Assembly (NCBI RefSeq): GCF_018991925.1
Contig: NW_024720711.1
Location: 5,424,930-5,488,929 of the forward strand
Reading direction: 5' to 3'
DNA: 64,000 nt
Source of the DNA: Homarus americanus
Taxonomy: Eukaryota > Arthropoda > Malacostraca > Decapoda > Nephropidae
Translations under genes and position numbers: made by a program
The notes under the pieces: generated by a model
What the model was told of the DNA's origin: nothing
Databases searched by the model: none
Seen by the model: the letters and a program-made list of their open reading frames with translations, nothing else
Shown: positions 1-12,800 of the stretch, one piece after another
How positions within the stretch are numbered: the stretch's first letter is position 1
How the letters are laid out: every line of letters begins with the position of its first letter

Positions 1-878
1 TCACGCGGTGGTCACCTTTGACAATGTCAGGGTCAGATTAAGGTTGTGAGGGGCCTAAGAGGGAAAGGCCTATATATGATCAGTACTACCATACTGTATA
101 TTACGTATATGCAAAAAAAAAGGGTATTTATTCTCGTATATAATAATGTAGAGCCTTAATAAACATAACAAAAGTCATTTACTTAACCACTTTGTTAAGT
201 TGTTAACTTGTGACAAGATTTAAGTTTAAGAAATACAAATTAAGGCCTAAACTTGAGAGCCTAAATATCATGAGGGCTTAAGTACAGCCTCATTAGTCTT
301 GAGGTTAATCCTGCCCTGCAAGTAACTGGATATAATGATCATCTTAATGGACTTGCTCTCATGGATGTTCACTATTCAATGGAACTTGATTTGAACATCA
401 TTGTGAACAAGTTTGCTTAGGTACATCCTTGTAGGATGGAACTAGTTGATATCATAAAGAATTATGACATATTATAATTATCTTATGTACATTTATTACT
501 TATTGATGTATGTCAGTGTCTGTTTGTATACATACTGTACAAAGCTATAAACAGTATTGTGTAAATCAATAAAACTATACGTACAGTATATACAGTCTTA
601 CTCCATTTTATTTTATAACAAAATATAGGTTGAAATATCTGGCTAAACATATATTAATCAAAGTAAATATAAGTTAATTAGTTATTATAAACGTGGCATT
701 ACGGAATGAAGTGTAAAATTCCAACTACATCGGTCAAATTTGAGGTCTGGATCCGACCCTGAATTAGTAAAGATAGCTTTACCTTATACCATTATTGATT
801 AGATTTGCCAATATCAAAATAGTTTATCTCAAGAGCTGGGACAAAGCACCTGTGAAAGTTGATCTAATAACTTCAGTA
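1..878. other. 3' flank of DNAJC1, no gene seen
   Basis: This AT-rich stretch lies downstream of the DNAJC1 stop codon. I see no credible exon or repeat structure. An AATAAA-type signal on the minus strand (TTTATT at about 606-611) could serve the DNAJC1 transcript, which would give a 3' UTR of about 270 bases. That is inference from position only. Confidence 0.4.
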
Positions 879-3800
879 CTAATCCTGAGATTCATTTCCC
901 TGCAACTGGCTGACTCTGTCACAATTATCCTCTTCTTTAAATCCATGATCAAGGTTTTGTATTTTGTCTCCAGTCTCTTTTGTCTCAAGTGATTTACTGT
1001 CACAGCCACCCAGAGTCACATCTGTCTCTTCTTGTGGTCGCCCCTCCTGCGGCTCCTCACTGTCCTGCTTCTCGGATCCCTCCCCTTTCTTCTTGCGGAT
1101 TTTCTCAGCAAGGAACTTGAAGCGCAACATGCACTCCTCCTGTAAGGTCATTATCATAACTTGAAAACTTGAGACTGGTAATGTAAAAATAGCCATTATT
1201 TACTAAGGCATATCTAAACTACAGAAAATTCATATTGATAGTCGTACACACCCGGTATATCATCAACTTATATACATGAGCTTGAGTGCTGTGATTTTTA
1301 CCCTATATATATTGAGATATCAAGAGATTCATTATACAGTCCTGTTACCTTAGTCTTATCCGGCACAGCTCGAGAAATCTTGTCCCAGCGCTGGTCAGTG
1401 CCCTTTGGGTTTTGCTTTAATGCTTTTTCCAAGGCCTTCTGTTGTATGGGGTTCCACATTTCATCACAGCCAGCAGACAGGTCAGACTTCTCTGCTCTAG
1501 TTTTGACTTTCACCTGTTGAACAACCAAGGTACAGACATGAATAAGACAAACAAAGCTTTTTTAACTGATAAGACAAAGATTTGCTCTACTAATCAAGAA
1601 GTGTGTGCTTGAATGCATGAATTAAATGAACTTAAAAATGTAACACACTTTGACAGACTCAAAATAAGTCCTGTACTCTGAATTTGATATAATTATACAA
1701 AAGCTCACCTTAACTTCTGGTACAATTTCTTCACTCTCAACCTCAGACGAGCGCTGCATTAAGCGAGCCTTCACTTTACTGGACATCTTTGTGACTTCAA
1801 ATACAGTTCGTCCCATCATGTCTGCAATACGCTCCCAGCGGTCAACAGTGCCTCCTGGAAACCTGAAGTTGGGTGAAGAATCAGATGATGATGTTATGGT
1901 ATACTGTTTATCAAAACTGGAGGGTTTAAAATTCAACTTGTCAGCTTAAAATACAACCAGTCAATAACAATATCTAAAACCCTCTTATTTGCTCATCTCG
2001 GGAGGTACTGTACAGTCTTCCTTATGGTATTTCTACCCTTGTCCCTGTGGTGGTACTTCTTGGATACTCTGATTGTTACTCTAACACCAACAAGTAGAAA
2101 ATTTCCCTCATAAACCACTTTCTGTTTCTTTTGCTACCTTAGTGGGTCTACCATGTCCAATAGTTAACAGTACACTTGAATTTTCCTACTTCTCTACCAG
2201 TTCTCAGTGCCAGACAGTAACTTCTCGGTCAAAATTTTATCAGTTCCTTCCCAAACCGAAAGACACAGTTTGTTACATATATTTTAAATCCAGATTCTCT
2301 CCACGCAAGGCCACCTTGATATAAGGCTCACTAACTTCAGTGCCCAGGCTCAACAACCAACTTATCCCTGCCATTACAAAAAATGCACCACAGCAATGTC
2401 CCATCCACGTCCTTCAGCTTCCACAAAAGATCTCGAGTAAAGACCAACAGTTGCAGCCCAAAACCAATCCATATCCACAACACATAAATAACCAAGTTTT
2501 AGAATAAGTAATTTATATGAATATAGATGTCATGATACCTTATAAATAGGCAACTGCTAGTGCAAAACTGCATCCATACTTAGCCATAAGACGAGCAAGT
2601 TCACAGAAGTCTTCATCAGTCCATGGACCACCAGTGACAACAGGAACAGAAGGGGTGACAGGCTTCACCCTCTGAAAACAACAAAATAGTTCCAGTGTGC
2701 ATATAATTGTGTCTGTACTGTACACAAACAGATAAAGTACGGACAAATGAATCAGGGGTGGGAATATAATTATTGGGAAGTTATATTTGACAAATTTACA
2801 AATGTTTGTGATTGTTTTCTTGAGACTGCAACTGAAAAACAGAGGGGGGAGGGTGGAGTCATCAAAGCTTTCTCACCTGTCCTTCAGACTCTGGCCCATC
2901 CACAGCTTCCAAGAGACAATCCTCATTAGAAAAGTCAGGGAGGACATTAACTCTCTTTCTTGCTTCTTTTCGACTAGCCTTCTTCTCTCTACGTTTCTCC
3001 TCCTGTATGGTAAATGCATACGGTATCATTAGTAATATTACACAGATTTTCTACAATATCATATCCTGTATAAAACAATAAAAAGAATTATTTATCTGGA
3101 TTACATAAATCTGTTTTTCTTTTAAATATCAAATACATTACATAGTACAGTGCAACTATATGAGATCATATACACAAACTACAGTGTGTAAAAGTTATAA
3201 TTTGGGAAAATATGGCCTAAATTCCAAAGATAACATGCTGGACAGAAGGCTACTTTATGAGGCTTGGAAGAGTCAAACAACAGCAGTCAATACAACAAAT
3301 CCCCCACAACTAAAAGCTGAACAATGTTCTGCCTACCACAACTCTTCTATGCTTTGTTTAATCAGACCCAAATTTTAAGAGTCAATTCAGAACAAACTTC
3401 ATATCTTTAATGTTAGTGGTTACACAGGAGACCCATGGTTTAATTGCATGAACTGAACGTATATAAGTACATGAGCATCCATGCATGCACACACATTTTC
3501 TCTCATTCTAGCTCAATACTTTATATAAAATGACAATGGCAGTGACCATATTTTCTGGGAAGTGTATACTGTATTATTATTATTTGATCACAACCATCCA
3601 ATGTGGTGATGGTGTTGTTTCATTACTGAAATAAAATACATTATAAAGAAGGTTAACATGTACAACACTGACAGCTATAACAACAGCTGTGCCACCAAGC
3701 ATATAGTATAATTCATTCATTAACTCGAATACGCTGGATAGCTTCAAACATAAGTTGTATGGATATATGAGCGATAGGGGTTAGGCATAAATGGGACTGC

Positions 3801-6506
3801 CCAGTGTGGGCCAATAGGCCCGTTACAGTTCCTCCATTCTTATGTTGTTGTACTGTACTTCATGCAGATAAGTTAAAAATGGAGAAATGAAAGGATAAAG
3901 TGGTCTCAACAGGAAGAAATGAGGAGTAGAGATATGACATGATAGGTGAAGAAACTTCAACTGAGAATAACTAGACAAAAGCAGAGTACTGTATATTGGT
4001 GTACAGTACAAGGAGTAAAGATACACGGCAGGTCAATCTTACCTCTTCCTGGCGCCTTCTCTCCTCTTCCTCTTCATCTTTCTTCTCCTGTAATTTTCTC
4101 TCACGCTCCTCCTGGATACTGGCCAAGATTTGCCGCACGAGCCCTGGGCCGCCTGTCACCAGGAACACAACTAGCCTCACCAGCTGTACCGGCAGAATAT
4201 TCCACCAACTGTCAACAAATAACACTGATACTCAAAGTGATAAGAAACATGTACAGTATTCTGTAAGATAAGTTTCATTAAAATTTATGTTTTTTACTTG
4301 ATATCTGTAAAAGATCCCAAGTTCCATTCCCTCCCAGTGTGAAGATTGTGATCCTCCAGAGACACTAGTGGTTGAATACAAAGAATCAGTGCCAGCCTAA
4401 CTACCTTACACCAAAGTAAACACCTTACCTAGGTTTGGGGATCTGGCCCAGTGCTGCTTCCATTAGAGAGATAGTTTCAAGATCCTCTGCCTTCTTTTTC
4501 TTCCTGTCCTTAATCTTGTACTTCTTCATCAAACTTTCTTCCTGTAATATAAAATACATTTAATAAATACGGCAGCCGAATAATTTTAACTGTCATTGTT
4601 GTAGCAAAAAACTTCCCCTAACTCTATTTTTTCCAATAAGTTATCTACTGTACTGGTATTTTTCCCAACATGGTATTACTCAAGATCATAACCTCCACTC
4701 TGAACAAGACCCTATTGCAGTCCTATCCTTCACCAAAGTACGATGATCTAAACTGAAAGTCAACCACATATCTGTTACAATTGGTCTGTCCTGTCAACCT
4801 TGCTTATTCCACTTCCCTAATTACAGTCCTGTACCTCCATCTTCCTCCAAGGGTAAATACAAAGGCAAACCTTGAATTTTCCTTTTTCACCCAGTAAATA
4901 CAGGTACCAGAGGAACACACACATAGCAACAGCAAGACTGGTACTGTACTGCATTTTCTACTTACCAAGCAATGTCTTCTGTCTATGTATGATCCCCATG
5001 CCATCAAGTACTGTGTGATGGATATAACAATAGTAAGAATGACAGAGATCTCCAACATGGACATTTTGCGAGCTCTTCGGTAGTAGTAGATGGGTGAACG
5101 CCAATCGGGCAATCCCTCCACCAACACTTGATTGTATCGCGCCCTCTGTCCTTCATCACGCAGAATATCATAGATAGACACGAGCTGCAAGAAAATATAA
5201 CATTACTCTCGCAGTACAAGAACAAAAATGCCAGCTATTGTGTTAAAACTACTTCTTATATAATTCATGAGAGAAAATGAGAAGTTTTGGTACTCGTACA
5301 ATTGAAATATTCTGAACACCTATAAGCTCATATCCCTAAGGCTTAAAAATCTTACCTGTCTAAATTTTTCCTCTGCATCAGGTGCATCATTCTTGTCAGG
5401 ATGGAGCTGCAGTGATAATCTTCGGTATGCTTTTTTTACTTCACCTAAGGTAGCATCCTGAAATTAAAGGCTAATTAATATAAAAATACATTTGGTACAG
5501 TGTTTGTTTCACATCTAGGTAATACACGACAAAAGTGGTCCGGTTTTAGCAGTTACCACATAAAAAATTTCCAGATACAAAAAACTTTATTACCCCAAGG
5601 AACATAATCTGCACCATTTACTTTTACCTTTTTTTTTTTTTCGTAAACAGAGTTGGAGTACCTTTCCACTCCCCATTCACCTGCCATGCTTACAGGTACC
5701 CTTTTTCGGATTGACTGATAATTCTTTCAGTCACACATTGTTGTTGTTATTTACTATCAAGATTTTTTATTTTTGTTTTAATTTACAGAAGCTGGTGATC
5801 AAATAGCAACTTCTCAAGTTTTTTAGTTTTATTCATATAAAATAGAATAGAATTTCTCAGTGAAAAGAACCATTATTCCTAGTGTCTCAACGTGTTTCTG
5901 GTGGCAAGGCCGTGTCTTCCTCCACCCATGTCACATCTGAACCAACATTTCTCACAACACATTCCATCTGTAATTTTCGTGTTTTTTGCGATAAGAAAAT
6001 TTTAACCTTCAAGAAATACATCCACAATTATTAAGTCTGCAAGCCCTGGATAGATCTTTGGTTAATATACCGTACATTCTAATCGGTTAGGATAGTTTGG
6101 GATTCCTTGGTTCATTAAGTTATTTTATTTCTTTCAAAAAAGATGCAATACTGTAGGTAGTTGAATATGATTCCAGGACTGAAAACCTCGTTATCTCATT
6201 AATAGCGAGATATCAAAACAAGGTCAACATAGGGGTGATATTATTAATTGGAACATTATTTTCCTTAATGCAAAGTGCCTGTACAGGTACACAGTAACTA
6301 AAAAATAAAAATATAATTGTGCAACTAAACTATTATCCATTATTGAAGCCCAACAACAGACTCACCTGAGATATTCCAAGAACTTCATAAAAATTTTGAT
6401 TGACTTCCTCCACCACATCAAACAACTCCATCTCCTCGGCGTCCCAGCACTGTACTGTAGGGGCCAGGACCACAACCACAGCCGTTATATAACACCACAC
6501 CAACAT
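879..6506 (-). CDS. DNAJC1: DnaJ homolog subfamily C member 1 (ER J-domain/SANT protein), complete, 10 exons
   Basis: Joining GT-AG exons 6366-6506, 5356-5457, 4966-5184, 4429-4541, 4043-4208, 2877-3002, 2580-2671, 1709-1862, 1349-1513 and 879-1139 gives 1539 nt and 512 aa with every splice phase matching. The start ATG at 6506 opens a hydrophobic signal peptide (about residues 1-20). A J domain follows, with the HPD motif at residues 66-68, then a membrane segment at about 125-144 and a highly charged Lys/Glu region. SANT domain 1 (about 303-350) begins with GGPWTDEDF and contains KFPGGT across the exon 7/8 junction. SANT domain 2 (about 390-443) carries W-x18-W spacing. Known family role: ER-membrane co-chaperone that stimulates BiP through the lumenal J domain and exposes the SANT domains to the cytosol. 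Vertebrate DNAJC1 is about 550 aa with the same domain order. The family call is secure; the transcript ends are not known. Confidence 0.96.
3722..3850 (+). mobile_element. CR1-like retrotransposon 3' end fragment in DNAJC1 intron 5
   Basis: This segment matches by eye the 3' part of the copy at 37880-37990. Both share the run starting at 'acgctggatagcttcaaaca', the 'gggactgccca' and 'gggccaataggccc' blocks and the terminal 'cctccattcttatgtt'. It is oriented opposite to the host gene. Only the 3' terminal about 130 bp are present, as expected of a 5'-truncated non-LTR insertion. Confidence 0.75.
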
Positions 6507-9500
6507 TTTCTTGTTGCTTTTTCTTCCTCAGTCCTTCAAATATAGTTTACACGATGACTACTGCAACCACAGTTTGAGTTTTGTTCTCACATACGGTCAA
6601 ACTACAGCAGGTTAACCAACCCCAGCCATGACGAGACACACACACACACCCACCACAGTCTTCCCTCCTCCTCTATACCTTCACTTTACATGGATGATTT
6701 TCTCTTCCTGTTTTCTGATATGTGTGAAGAGTTAGTATGGGGGGGGGGGTCTTTAGTGTGCAGTGAGCTAGTTATGACACCTCACTTGCCTCGTCAGCTG
6801 TCCTGCCACACATCAGCTGTGGTGTGGTGCTCGTGTAAACACTCGGGTATCGTACGTGGTTCACTCTTAATAACGTACTGCACCTCTACTTGTCGTGCTG
6901 TTCAATAGAGGTTTCCTTCATTAAATGATTAACTAACTTGAGCTAAATTACGGCAAACTTAGTAGAAGACATACGGTTAAGTATATCTCAAATAAACAGT
7001 TTCTTTACTGTAGTTATAAAACTTGTTTTTTTTTATTTCAATTGTGTCCAAAGATCGCCTACTTTACTTTTACTTTTATCCACTTCGCCACTGATCGGCC
7101 TATTATCCGCTCAGCTGCATTCTTAAACAGACCTGAGTGCTTGAACTCGGTGATAACGCCAATGTCCGTGACTTCTCACTTTATTCCGAGAAAAAATTAC
7201 CCCATTATTGCACTGGGATGACTTTATAATCACACCTACTTGTAATCTCAGTGAACTAAGATATGTGAGCATTGTGCCCTAGTGGCAGGAAAATCTCCTT
7301 AGATGTCCTGCTGGCACCCTCATTCATCCAGTGTTACTGACCAAGTTTTTTTTTTATTAGTACGTACATCTTTTTTCCCAATTTTCCTCGACAGAATGTT
7401 GGTATTACACTGTACTCCTCTAAAGTAATCCTCGCCACACTAGATCTTCCTATCAATGGTAGATCACTAGGCACTCATGCCTGCTGCTCCTTCAAATTTA
7501 TTCCACTTAAATTATTTTAAAGTTTCCACAGCAATCTTTGTTAGCACAATGAACCAGTGATGGAAACGGGATGTACGCAGGTACATGGTGTGTACTATTC
7601 TGTATGTCGATATACAGTAATATAAATAATATGTTGGATGTCGCGACATCTGGTGAAAATCAGCAAATGTAACTTGGCAGTTATAATCTTAATTGTGTGC
7701 TAATGCGGTAGTGTGTACTGATAGATATTGCATCCCCCATAGGGAACCAAATGTGAAAGACATTGGTGAAAAATATTATATCAAAACAGTCCAAAATGTT
7801 TATTATGAATCTACTACTATTAATGGGAAAACTGTTCTAGCAGTCTGTTTAAGAGCAGCAGTTGGTGAAGCTTCCCATCATATATCATTCTATTTTGACT
7901 TAGTTTTAAAACCCATTTCCATCACTGCTATAAACTGTCCTAGCTAAAGGTACTGTACAGTAGTATTACATTCTCTGATCATCAAGTCACCATTCCATGA
8001 GAGATAAGATAACAGTCACGATATACCAAGATATAGTATAATTAAAATTAAAGGATAAATTTCTTTTGGAGGAAATAAGACAATTTGTGACAACACTCCA
8101 CCTTGTCAGTTTGCCATTATTAAAATGAATACCGGTACGGGTAGTAATAACATTTAATATAAAGTCAACATGTAGAAGCAAATTATTAATCTGATAATTA
8201 CTATAACACATCAATACTGTACTTTAATCTTTGACAGTACAGTACAGTATTTGCACTATTCTGCTTGGCTTGTGAACCAACACGATTATTGTGAAATAAA
8301 TAAGAATGTACAATACTTCCACAGTTTTAGTTCAAATATAATAACAGCTTCATCCATCTACTTTAATCCAGTCAGTTGGTAATGAGGTAGAATGAACTTC
8401 TGCCATATTTTTACTTACCCGGTACTCTTAGCATTTATATACGTACAGAATTATGGAAAAAAAATCAAGATAATTTGTCCGAGATGTTTATTAAAAGAGC
8501 AGAAATGTTTCATTCAAAATAATAGGCTAAAATTAAAGATATTTTTATGCACGATGAAAGGCAGAGACTGGAATGTAGCTCAGTAAGTATTCCTGAAAAA
8601 TTAACTTTTATGTTGCCACTCTTAGCAGTCATGTGAATTACACTCACTACTTCATCACCCTTTCATAATAAGTCTGTTAAATAAGATAAATCCACAATTT
8701 TATAAAGAGAACATAGGTATTTCATGATCCCGTAATACCGTACAACATGAAAATAAAATAAAATTTAATCTTTGTAACTTAGATTCCCTGTTTTGAATTG
8801 AAAAAACTACTGAACAATGAAAGCAATATATGCAGCATTTAGAATTGTAGTTTGGTGCCAATGAGTACATGATCTAACATCTTGGGGAGAGCAACTTCAG
8901 AAAATTAAAACTAAAAAAAAATAAAAAATCTGTACAGCATACATTATGTCGCTGTCTGGGTGAAAACAAACAGAAAAATACATACTTGGATGGATGAAAA
9001 ATGGAAACACTTCATGCTCCCTGCCTACCATTTACTTTAAGCAATACAGGCATTGATAATGCTTATTAGACAGGAATTAATGAGAGAACTATGATGAAAG
9101 AGTTTGGCTGACTACTGCCTAACATGTGCTGATATAATAACACAAACAATTATCATGAAGTATCTGAGGAAATGTTTGAGGATGAAATGTATCAAAATAT
9201 AACCATAAATTATTTTAAGTACAGTACAATGAAATGGTGGAATGCTTGGAGGTTCCTTCTGCTCACAGTTTAAGAGTAAAGCAAGAGTGCAGAATTAATG
9301 TATAACGGGAATAATTTTCTATGTTTTAATATGAATGATTCAGTGCATGATATAAAACAATCGAAAACATTATTGATGTTCATTATAAAGATAAAACCTG
9401 GGAATGAACAGTTCAGAAGCCACCGATATATGCCACAATGTAATCTTACTCTCAGAAAGTTTACATGTAAATTTCTCTATTTTCTTTGTAAGTCATCTCC

Positions 9501-9889
9501 TTTAACCCTTGAGTCCTGAAGGGTTTAATTATCATCAACAAAGGTTAAATCATCATCACTAAAGGGCTATAGCTATACTGTATACAGAATATATTTATAA
9601 AAATGTCTTCATATTCATAAACACTGGACATTTCAATAAGCTTAGCAGCATCCTTATACTGTATAAAAACAATTATCTATGATAACATTGACCGAGTATT
9701 TAATAAAAAATAAACTACAATGTATGTATGTAGATCAAAAGGTAAAAGTTAGATAAGAAAGACAAATTGGATTTTTTAGTACTGCATACGTACATGTAAC
9801 ACATTTGAGAATATAAATATCAAATAACCACACAAATGCAAATATTTAATTACTGGTATTTCAGATAAACTTTCCCAAAGACTTGACTT
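6507..9889. other. Intergenic: DNAJC1 5' flank and 3' flank of the GTSE1-like gene
   Basis: DNAJC1 is transcribed leftward from about 6.5-6.6 kb, and the next gene ends at 9890 on the same strand. The stretch contains short CA and G runs (about 6640-6655, 6741-6750) and AT-rich sequence. I found no supported exon, RNA gene or recognisable transposon. Short ORFs here (for example 7693-7947) lack family features and good splice context. Confidence 0.4.
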
Positions 9890-12800
9890 TCACTTGAGTG
9901 CGTTAGTGTACTGAGCTTCATGTGATTCATAGATGGACACTTCCAGGAGGGACCCAGTTAAAGATGGCCGAGGCTCTGGGAAGGATATCACTCCCTTCTT
10001 GTGGGTGGGACTTCTGGAGTCCTTTGGTGACAAACCATCAATAAGGTTTTCCTCGAAGGTTACTTTTGACATCATCCTGTGACCTGAGGAAAAAAAGACC
10101 AGTTAAATATGTACCCACAATATCCTGTACAGTGTCTCCACAAAATCCTGTCCCAGTTTCAAAATTGGCAAGTAGAGGAGCACCTTCTAAAATTGTGGCA
10201 ATGAAATATGTAGCTACTGACAGAATAGCAACCACTGTTAACAAGAGGTTATAGAGGAGAGAATGATATGAATGATTTTATACAGTGGTTGTGGGTATGG
10301 TCTTACCTTTATGCTTCATAACCAGAGCGGGTTGATTATCTGTTAACATTTTCATGCGGCGCCGCAGTCTCTCATTCTCTTTATTATCCTCCTTATTCTG
10401 TAGATAAAATAAGATTAGCAGTGATAATGATAATAACAAAATAAATTAAATAATAAAATAAATAAATAAAATTCTCCAAATTCACTTCTATGACAATGAC
10501 TCATTATCCCTTGTTTTAAACAATGGTTATTTCTCTGGAGGAGTCTTTAGTGCTTAGGTTTAAGCTGGAAGGAGCAGCTCTTAACAGGTCTTGGTATCTC
10601 AACCTAAGTTTTACAAAGATTCTAACACCATAGATTGAAATGGGTCTTATGATACCTATACAGTATAGTTAATTGTACAGTAGTTAATCAGAATTCAAAG
10701 GTCACAATATAAATAATATTTTTAATTTGTATAATTGAAGACACTTACCAGTAAAATAACATAGTAATGATAATATATTAATTTCAACTGTTTGAAACTA
10801 ATGTGTCAGCTGATTATTGTTGCAGCAACTTAAGACAAGTAGTACAGAATTTTGTCAAATACTCAGAGTATAATGCTGTGGTCGTGGCAATGGTTTCACC
10901 CAAATAATCATGGACTGGATTTTGTAGAGACCAACCTGTCCTGTAGTAGAAAGAATTCTAAGAAATGTTGGTTAAAGATGACTGATTGCAACAAAATAAA
11001 TAACTATATTAATTCACCAATATTATGGGCACAGCAGAGGAGTACATAGCCTTAGGGAGAACATTTTCTTTCTTGTTGATGTGCACTGGCTGGACTAATT
11101 CTTCCTCTTCACTAGTCTATAAAAAAAATAAATAATAATAATATTTATGATAATCAGTACAATATATTATAGTGTCAAAGATAATTAACCCCAAAAATAG
11201 GGAGACCACACATTCATATTTGGTGTGCTCATATCCTAATACTGTACATGTACATGCCATCAGCTAGTTGTGTTGCACCCTTGATGGACTAGCAAATGAG
11301 CAAAGCCAAACCTTAAGTCAGAAATGATTACTGTATACTGAACTGTTGCCACTCACTCATGCAATGTAGAAGCCTTGATTCATTTTGCGTACCACAGACA
11401 TATTGGTACGCATGGTACACTGGCTAGGGACCCATATAATTATGTGTAATCATTCAAATGCAGGCAAGAAAAATGATTATGCAACTGTTGCAGGAATCAT
11501 CCTGGAAGATATACAGCAACAGTTGCAGAATCATTCCTGAAGGGTTAAAACAGTGTAAGATATGTAGGTACACAAGGCCACAACTGAGGTAATACATTTG
11601 TGTCCCTGGAAAGAATTCATATGACAAAAACTGTTTGAGTGCAAGATATGACTGAAGAAATAATTACATTAAAAATTGATGATACAAATACTTACTTGGC
11701 GACTCTTCATTCTCAATCCTAATCGATTCAGATTATCCTGGATCCTTGTGAGAGCAACTTCTCTTTTTGCAAAACTAGTTTCCACCACTTCAGTAACCCG
11801 AGGAGCCTCCTGGTACTGGGCGTGATGTTCTTTACTTTCTGTCTGGTTCACCAACTGATGGGGTTTCTTTCTGGGAGAACACTCGTCCTTCGTCTTCAAG
11901 GGGCTGATTTTGTGACGGGATTTAACATTCACTAAGAAGGGAGGTGGTGGGTTCTCCTTCAGGTATTTAGCAACAGGACTTTCAATATTCATTCCTGACT
12001 TGAAGCGTAAATTGTTGATTTTGAAAGGTGAGGAAGATGGGGCCTTACTAGCTGAATTGACCTTTAATTGAGTCTGGGTGCTTCTTTCCTGGGGAGTGTA
12101 TTGCTTGATTCCTCGGTTAGATGGTTGTTTCATTATAAATTTACCAATTTTATTGGGAGTTGGTCGGGGTGGAAGACTGGAGTATGGTGTAGGTTGTTTC
12201 TTGAGCACATTAGATGATTTTTGTATTGTTGGAGTGTGATGTCTTGATACTGGAGTGTGAGGTTGAAATCTGGTAGCTGACCGAGGTAAATTTGGTGTAT
12301 TGGCTGGTGACTGGCCAGGTCTAGAAATTTTCTGAAACTTTGTTGAAGATCCTGAGTTTGCTAAGCCCAATCCAGTGGGAGGTGCTGAGGAAGGAGTCCT
12401 TCCACTGGACTGAATTACACTCGGCTGTTTTGGAGTATAAAATTTGATCTTATCGCCCTTAACCTGTTTTGGTGTTGTTATTTTGGAAACCTGAGGAATT
12501 TGTCTTCTGGTAGACATCTTGTGAACATTAATAAGTTCTGTTTCCTTGGCCCCCACAGAAAAAGATTTAAGTATGCATTGTGTTGGTGTCTTGTGGCAGC
12601 TATTCTTTTGCGGACTGACATCAGGTGAACAGAATTTACGAGGAGGTTTAGGGGGTGGTCCTTTCTTAATTTCACTGAGTGCTTTGGAAGGAGAAAATAT
12701 AACACGCGTCTCATTACTTCCCACGTCTTCAACATGTACTCGAGGTGTCATAAAATGTTCTTGGTACGAAGAAGCGCGAGTTGACTCTAATACAGGCTGG

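Noticed and set aside
2540..2746. Stop codon shortly after the SANT-1 start, suggesting a truncated DNAJC1
   Set aside because: The exon ends earlier at AA|GTATGG and joins to 1862, restoring KFPGGT and the rest of the SANT domain.
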